64,000 bases of DNA, from positions 22,939,713 to 23,003,712 of the forward strand of contig NC_092574.1 in NCBI RefSeq assembly GCF_037975245.1, given 5' to 3'. This document shows positions 40,001-49,000 of this stretch, one piece after another. Below the pieces are notes generated by a model. That model was not told where the DNA came from and did no database searches. It was given only the letters and a program-made list of their open reading frames with translations. Positions within the stretch are counted from its first letter, which is position 1. Each line of letters begins with the position of its first letter. The stretch is from Apostichopus japonicus (Eukaryota; Echinodermata; Holothuroidea; Aspidochirotida; Stichopodidae). The position numbers and the translations under genes were made by a program.

Positions 40001-43000
40001 CAGTTATACCCTTCAGGAAAAAATATATATAGCTAGACTGAAGACTTGAATAAGTCCAAATATGACATCACAATCATTAGAGCTCTTCCCTTTGTCATGT
40101 TTTTCTCTCTTTGAGAGCTGAATGTAGTATTTACGATTGCTGTTTTATTGATGAAATGTTCTGACAGTATACCGACAATGACGTCGGTAGCATAGAAAGA
40201 ATAAAGGGAAATCAACATTTTGTCACTACATGACACCATTCATCGACAGTGTGATGACACCTGACATGCTTCAAACATAAATCCTGTTGTGCAGGTGACA
40301 GGAACCTTGAGACTGAAGATTTCAGGTAATGACTGTACCAATTTATCTTTACCAGAAATTGCCAGATGCTACAGCGAGGCAAATACAGTAATGCATGGGT
40401 TATGTGAGGTGAGGGAGTACACGCTGTGAATTAAGTGTTCCATGCTACAATGTTGATTTTTTGACACATTACCTTTTGACCAAATTAAAGTCCCTTTTTG
40501 TATGTATGTATGTATGTATATGTGATCTTCCCGCAAGCAGGAACTCGCGAAAGAAGCCATGGAGGCTTATAGACTCGCAAGCCAATCTCTCGGCACACAT
40601 CCATTTAACGTCCATGTCGGGAAGTTGTTATTGAACAACACCCTTGCCAGACGACACACATTGCTGTCGGTGGGAATCGAACCGGGGATCTCATGACTGG
40701 GAGACGCCGGCGTTAACCACTAGGCTATACACTCCGCTATACACTCCGCTATACACTTTTGCATTCCATGAGAACCACCTTTCAGGCGTGACATGAAACC
40801 CAGACGTATATATACATTTTTACAGACCATGAAGTCCACATTTACTTTCCCCTCATTTCAGAAAGAGATGAGCTACTAGTCATGGATAAAATTTTAAAGA
40901 CTTGAGGTGAGTTAGAATTCAGGGGAAGAAGAGGAGGAGGTCCACTTACTGGAAGATGCCGTAACAGTGAAATAATACTGTCTGATGCGTAGAGGATGTG
41001 TCCTTGTTGTGAAAACACAATCATGAATCCATCCAATGCCTCCAGCATCAGCTGACTAAACTCATCGTCAGAAAGAAAGGACGGTTTCCACGTTTCCTGG
41101 ATGGCGTTTTCCTCCGACCTGAGTGCCATTTCTGAAAATGAGATGGAGGGGGGGGGGGGGGAGAGAGAATGTGATAGAATCATTAGTTGGGGCTTTACCA
41201 ATTGGAAGATTTAATTAGAGACAATAAAAAGTGTTTAAAAGTAAGCACTTTTTGAGTCCAAGATCAATGTTGACTTTGAGACAGCTGTTGTCGTAGTGTC
41301 CATTGACTCAGATGCAATATATTTATCTGCCTAGTTCTTGTCTTGATTGGTCTTTGGGTAAATGTTTGACAAAGATAAGCTTCCATTGTGCCATTATTTA
41401 TATCTTATTTGATTCATCCTGCATTATTTATAGCAACAATGCATACATGTCTAATATCTCCCCCCTTCAAATTACACGGTCCCACACGGTCCCACCAATC
41501 TACTCTACATCTACAAGCTACTCTACCCCATTGGTACCTTCAAGTGCCACACCCCTACAAACCAAGTTTCCAAGTCATATCCTTCCTTTGCCTTCCTCCC
41601 AAAATGTACACAGTCTATGTTAATCAGCATATTTTTAATCCCCTAGGTTTAGAGATCACGTGTAGCCAGATGGGACAATTTCCCAGTGCTGATACCACTT
41701 TATACTATATTGTCATATAATGCTTCAAAGCACTCGTACTGACAGTATGAACAGTTTCTAACCTATATCTAATTCTAATACCACCATTTACTGTACCCTC
41801 ATATCATGTTTCAAAGCACTCATACCAACAGTATGAACAGTTCCTAATCTTTATCTGATTCTAATGCTAATACCACCGTATACTGTCCCATCATATCATG
41901 TTTCAAAGCACTCTTACTCACAGTATGAACAGTTCCTAGCTGTTATCTGGTTCTAATGCTAATACCACCATTTACTGTCCTCTCATATCATGTTTCAAAG
42001 CACTCATTCTGACAGTATGAACAGTTCCTAATCTTTATCTGGTTCTAATGCTAATACCACCGTATACTGTCCCATCATATCATGTTTCAAAGCACTCTTA
42101 CTCACAGTATGAACAGTTCCTAGCTGTTATCTGGTTCTAATGCTAATACCACCATTTACTGTCCCATCATATCATGTTTCAAAGCACTCATTCTGACAGT
42201 ATGAACAGTTCCTAACCTTTATCGGGTTCTATTGCTAATACCACCATTTACTGTCCCATCATATCATGTTTCAAAGCACTCATTCTGACAGTATGAACAG
42301 TTCCTAGCCTTTATCTGGTTCTAATGCTAATACCACCCTATACTGTCCCATCATATCATGTTTCAAAGCACTCATGCTGACAGTACTTATTAACAATTCC
42401 TAGCCTTTATCTGATTCTAATGCTAATACCACTGTATATACTGTCCACACATATCATGTTTATCCGGACAGATGGTGCAAATCCAGACATCAAAAGGAGT
42501 ACAGTTCACTGACCAAACTGCTGTTTGCTATATGTATTAGTACTTCACTTACAGTGTAGTAGTCCTAAGACCCATTTAAATGACCAAGGCTCTTTAACAT
42601 CAATTGTTTTTTTCCACCAAACACATCTATACTGCATTGCAAATGCCACATTTACTATGCATATGCAGCAAAAGATTGCATTTCACAAACAATCCCAACG
42701 GAGGCATTAAATCTAATGGCATAGTCTATCACATTAAACAGTATAACTAGATAATTCACCATTGTGTGTTTTGAGGAAATTAATCGTCTCCTTGAGGACA
42801 GCTGACTTGTCCATCTTTCGGGTCCGGGACGTGGACACCATCGAGCACAGTTCCAAAATAAGGACATTGAACTGATCTCTCCTCTTCTTTTCACTCAGGT
42901 TTCGGGCATTTCTACAGAGATGAGAAATTAAAGAAACAATTGCAACAACTCGTTTTCTTCGGACTCCTAAATTGCAAAACTTGCCGTTTAAATATGTAGC

Positions 43001-46000
43001 AATGGGGCCCACTGGTTCTATCCCCGCCACTAATACTTCTTCTACAATTTATATTCCTTTCATGACATCCAGTGGTCCACAAAAACATTTAGGCCTTGGA
43101 TCCTCCCACCAGGAGTGAGCACGGACCAAGCAGGAGAATGAAAATGACCTTGGTCTAAAAATGCTACCAGAAAAGGTATAAGGTACATTTTCCAACGCGT
43201 GCCTGCTATTGGTTCGCGCACCATAGTTTGGCGGAGCGTGGGTCTACAATTCTACATCATACTTAATAAGTTGGAATTTGGATCTCTTATTTCCACTTAT
43301 AAAATTATTATATTTTACCTATGAAAATCAAAATCTGCTGATAAACTGCATTCGTATCCGGATAATATTGAAATGTTCAAAATTTCTCACAGGTGTTTAA
43401 GTCAAGATTTTGAACTTAATTATTTATATATCTTCAATTTTGGCGACAATACAGCGATGATACTGCTCACCCGATTAACTTCTGTATTTTTTACATGAAA
43501 GCGATTTTATTTACATATGTACACAGTGTAACCAAATCCCAATTTAGCATACAAATTTTTCTGCACAAGTTTCAATTTTCGGCTTCATACAAGTAAATAT
43601 AGGCTACATCATATATATTGCGATATTGACAACAGGGTAATTTCATTTATGGTTTCCAGATTTCTTTGGAGTGATTTAATTTAAGCCTGTTCACACCCTG
43701 TTATTTATATTGTGATCATGAATGCAAACATCACGCGCACAAGTGTATTAAAATGATCGGAAAATTGTTGCACAGTGAATACTTTACTTTAATAGTAAGC
43801 ACTTTAATTTAATCCTATTCTATTCACAAATACAAATTGTCAAAATATTATCATTGTTACTTTATAGATAAACTACGCTCATCAGTCGTGGTCCTTAGAA
43901 GCTTTTTGAATTGTACAGTGAACGTGACATAACACTCCGCAGCATCAACTACAGTATGGTACCTCAAATGTTGTGTAACCATTAGCAAATCTTCTTTTTC
44001 TTTACAACCCAAATTTGTCACTACTTTTATTCTTCTGCTTTTCGTACAACTCAAGTGTCCTATAAACGTCTGATGTCCATCTGGGAATTATTTTCCATTC
44101 TATTTTTTTGTTGGATAAGTACTGTTTGCGTGCATATGATATTCTTCTGCAGGGTGATAGCATCAACGATATTAAACTTACAGTACATCTCTAATGAAGG
44201 CCGAGAGGAGAGACAAGCATCCAAAAGCAGCTGAAAATTTCCCCTCAAGAAATATAAATTATAGCGATTTGAAATTCAGTAGCTACGTGACAGCTCTCTG
44301 GTAGTTAAAAATACAGCGATGCTCTATTAGATGTAATTGGCATTAGAATCTTTTGAATTGGAATGAAACTTCAGGATCACTGAGAAATGGAAACATATCG
44401 GATAAAGGGATATTCTTGAAGCTGATGTTCTTCGTTAAAGCAAGATGGATGGGAATTGTCTTCATCTGTTTTTGTGGAAAAATCCACATCCTGACACAAT
44501 TATTCTTTTGTAATGTCGAGATTCAAATTTTCTCAAGACTGCGTTATGGCAGTGACAAGGCTTCAGGTTTCCTACTGACCTCAAATGAACTTTGACCCCT
44601 TCAAAATGAACAAATGAACCTTGTATCCATTAAGAGTCAGCCTACGACCAAGTAAGTAGTTAGCCAACATCTTCCTTGTTGAAAAAAAAAGTTACTTGTT
44701 TACAAGATAGTGTGTCAGAAACAAACATGTCAATTTGACAGCATAGGTTGGATGGCAAGTTACATACTGACCCCTTCCAACATCCCCAACCCCAACCCCC
44801 CCCTCCCCCCAAAAAATAAAAAAATAAGAAGAAAATTCAAAAGTGGAATTACAATGTTAGGGGTTCTGTTATGTTGGACCTATTCAAATGAAAATTATTT
44901 TTTCATTTCGAAGGAGACTAATCAATATTACCACGATCAAAATTACCAGACTACTGTACATAGTAATAGTTTGTTCCACAGGAGCTCAGAATGTACAAAA
45001 GTTACCGATACATAGAAATGGTCCTATACATACAAAGTTACCGTAGACGACGGACCCTATTGAAGTAGGTCAGTGGGGCCACAGTGCTAAACTGTTAACG
45101 GCTGTGGTAGGTGAGGTAGATTAAGTGCATAAGTACAACAGAGACAGGTAAGTAGAGCAGAGAGTAAATAGTGGACTTAACCCAGAGAAGCAATGTTAAG
45201 GATTTGTAATTGGCTGCCAAATTTTATGGAACATTTCACCTAAACTGTGCAAGGACACAGTTTCCCCAAAACTTACTGGTCTAGGGATTTACGAGCGAGG
45301 ATACTTACCTGTCTCCAAGTCTACATCTGCACTTTCCCATCTACCTAACTACACATTGGAATGTTTTAGCACTGCCCCTTGCTCCCTGGACACCGCCCAC
45401 ATACACCTCTTTCCGAATCTACTACTTAGGAAGAAACTACACGTTTTTGTTAGCGACTTTTACGTAACAATTTTCACCCGTTTCTTACAAGTTTTGGAAC
45501 TTCATACATATGTACAGCATGCCACTATACTGGAGAATTTTATATACATTTTGCCAAACAATTTACTTAGTTCTCCCTCCTCCTCCCCCCCCCCCCCCTC
45601 CCCCACCACCTTACCCAAAATTCCACTGCAGTATAACTTCTCAAGGCAAACGTTTTACTTTTAACCACAAACTTCATTATACCTACAGCATTGAGCATTA
45701 CTCAAAATGATGTTAGTGTTGTCTTTGTTTTCTCCTCTTTCTATAGGATCACTGGTGGGGTTTTTGAGAGTTAGTGTTGGACTATATATTTAATTAAGTG
45801 AACTATCAAGAGAACACTCAAGTGAACATTCAAGTGAACATTCACTTAGTGAACATTCACTTAGTGAACATTCAAGTGAACATTCAAGTGAACATTATGG
45901 TGAACATTGTTTAATGAGTGAACATACTAGTGTATATACAAATAGTGAGTGAATCATGTTAGCGTGTGTATAGAAACTCTGAACAGTTTTTTTCTACAAA

Positions 46001-49000
46001 TACCTACTTTAACAAATGAGATTGCAATTGATCATATTACCATAAAGACAACCTCCCAATCAATGCAGCTCCTTCACACGTACCATATAAACTAAAAAGT
46101 TAATACATGACTCATTTGAATTCTATTGCAATTTCATCGCCCACACTTCCCTTTAATAATTAACTATTTTAACTCAAAATTCAAAATAACTAACTATCTG
46201 ACTTTTGTAGAGCAAGTGAGTTAAATTTGTCCAAGAATTAAGTGAGAACCAGAAAAGATCAGAGATTTCCATCAACCATTTCATTCACTGGTAAGGATTT
46301 TAAAATATAGCATTTTTATTCCAAAATGTTGCAATATCCAGAAAGAACACTCTTCCTATGTGAAATATAGACTCATAGATGTATGAATAAAAGGACATTT
46401 ATTTTACCAATTTTGAGATAGCCAACCCCTTCAAAAGTTGTTATTAATGAATTAGAGTTACATGACATTGTTTATACACTGTGAAGTATTCTCACAATCT
46501 ACTGCCAATCTAAAAGTCATCTAGTAACAAGAGCCCAAGGGAACTGTGGTTCCTTGCTTGGGGTATATGACAATACACATAATATTATCAAGCAAGATTG
46601 GGCTCAAATAGTCCAAGTAATTGTGGTCCTACATGTTCCCATAAAGTAACCAACACTATAGCCAAAACTTTTGTGATCACAAAATGTGATCGGATTTTGG
46701 ATCAAAAGGCACTTTTGAGATCTAAATATGGCATCGAAAATGGAAGAAATATAAGAGACCTACAAGCGTGTCAACAGACATGATAACATTGGTGACCTCA
46801 GATGACATGACCTTTAAGTTTCAAAATGTTCCACCACCCCGTTCACAACTTGTCCCAAAATATCAACCATGTCACACCTTGGCATTGAGATTTAATTGCA
46901 TTAAATTAAAAAAAATTAACTTTGAACTTGTAAACATAACTTCACACACAAAGGTCACCCGAAGGTCAACCTATTGACATTTTTGATCGGTGAGACCTAA
47001 ATAGAGCATGACTGTAAAAATTCAAACATTTTTTCTTTGCCCATTTTCTCCCCCCAAAATACTACTTTTTTAACATTAGCTGACCTTTGGTGACGTTGGA
47101 CCACATGACCGTTAAGTTTGAAAATATTCCCCTATACCATTTGCAACTTATCCAAAAAAATAAACCTTGTCACACCTTGGCACTGGGAGTTATTGCATTA
47201 AATGTGTGAAAATTAACTTTGACCTCATATAACTTCACACACGAAGGTCACATGGGGGTCAACCCGTTGACATTTATGATCAGAAGGTACCTTTAACATC
47301 TGAAAATAGCATGGAAACTGTAAAAATCCACAAAACACGAAAAGATCACCAGAGGTCAAATTGAGGTCAAGGGTCACCCAGATGCGGGTCGACAATTGGA
47401 TTACATTGAAGCAACTCCCAACCCTAACGGACAATTTGTTCTCAAGTTATCGCAAAAATACTAGTTTTTTATCATTAATTGACCTTTGGTGACCTCGGAT
47501 CACATGACCCTTAAGTTTGAAAATATTCCCCTATACCATTTGCAACTACTCCAAAAATATCAACCTTGTCACAACTTGGAACTGGGAGTTATTGCATTAA
47601 ATGTCTGAAAATTAACTTTGACCTCATATAACTTCGCACACGAAGGTCACACGGGGGTCAACCCATTGACATTTATGATCAGAAGGTACCTTTGACATCT
47701 GAAAATAGCATCGAAACTGTAAAAATCCACAAAACATGAAAAGGTCACCAGAGGTCAAATTGAGGTCAGGGTCACCCAGATGCGGGTCGACAATTGGATT
47801 ACATTGAAGCAACTCCCAACCCTAACGGACAATTTGTTCTCAAGTTACCGCAAAAATACTAGTTTTTTATCATTAATTGACCTTTGGTGACCTCGGATCA
47901 CATGACCTTTAAGTTTGAAAATATTCCCCTATACCATTTGCAACTTGTCTCAAAATATCAACTGTGTAACACCTTGGCACTTGGAGTTATTACACTAAAT
48001 GTCTGAAAATTAACTTTGACCTCATATAACTTAACATACAAAGGTCACCTTGGGTCAACTTATTGACATTTTTGATTGATGAGACCTAAATTAGAGCATC
48101 AAACTATACAAATTCAAACATTTTTTCTTTGCCCATTTTCTGCCCCCAAAATACTAGTTTTTTAACATTAATTGACCTTTGGTGACCTCGGATCACATGA
48201 CCGTTAAGTTTGAAAATATTTCCCTATACCATTTGCAACTTGTCCAAAAATATCAACCATGTCACACCTTGGAACTGGGAGTTGTTGCATTAAATGTCTG
48301 AAAATTAACTTTGACCTCGTATAACTTCGCACACGAAGGTCACACGGGTGTCAACCAATTGACATTTTTGATCGGAAGGTACCTTTGATATCCAAATCTA
48401 GCATCAAAACTAAACATTTCCTTTTTTGCTTGTTTCCTCCCAAAATAAGCACATTTTTTCTAATGTGACCTTTGACCTTTTGACCTTGATTTCAGATGTA
48501 GTTTAATCTCCTGATTCCAAAAAACAAAACGACAAGTCTGTACAACCATCCTAACTTCGACCGAAAAACTTTGACCCCATATAACTTCGCACATAAAGGT
48601 CACACGGGGTCAACCTATTGACATTTATGATCAGAAGGTACCTTTGACATCTGAAAATAGCATCGAAACTGTAAAAATCCCCCAAAACACGTAAAGGTCA
48701 CCAGAGGTCAAATTGAGGTCAAGGGTCACCCAGATGCGGGTCGACAATTGGATAACATTGAAGCAACTCCCAACCCTAACGGACATTTCGTTCTCAAGTT
48801 ATCGCAAAAATACTAGTTTTTTATCATTAATTGACCTTTGGTGACCTCGGATCACATGACCGTTAAGTCTGAAAATGCTCCCCTAACCAGTTCACAACTT
48901 GTCCCAAAATATCAATCTTGTCACACATTGGCACTGGGAGTTATTGCAGTTTTAATATTTTCGGTTTTTGGACCATAACTGACCTTTGGTGACCTTTGTG

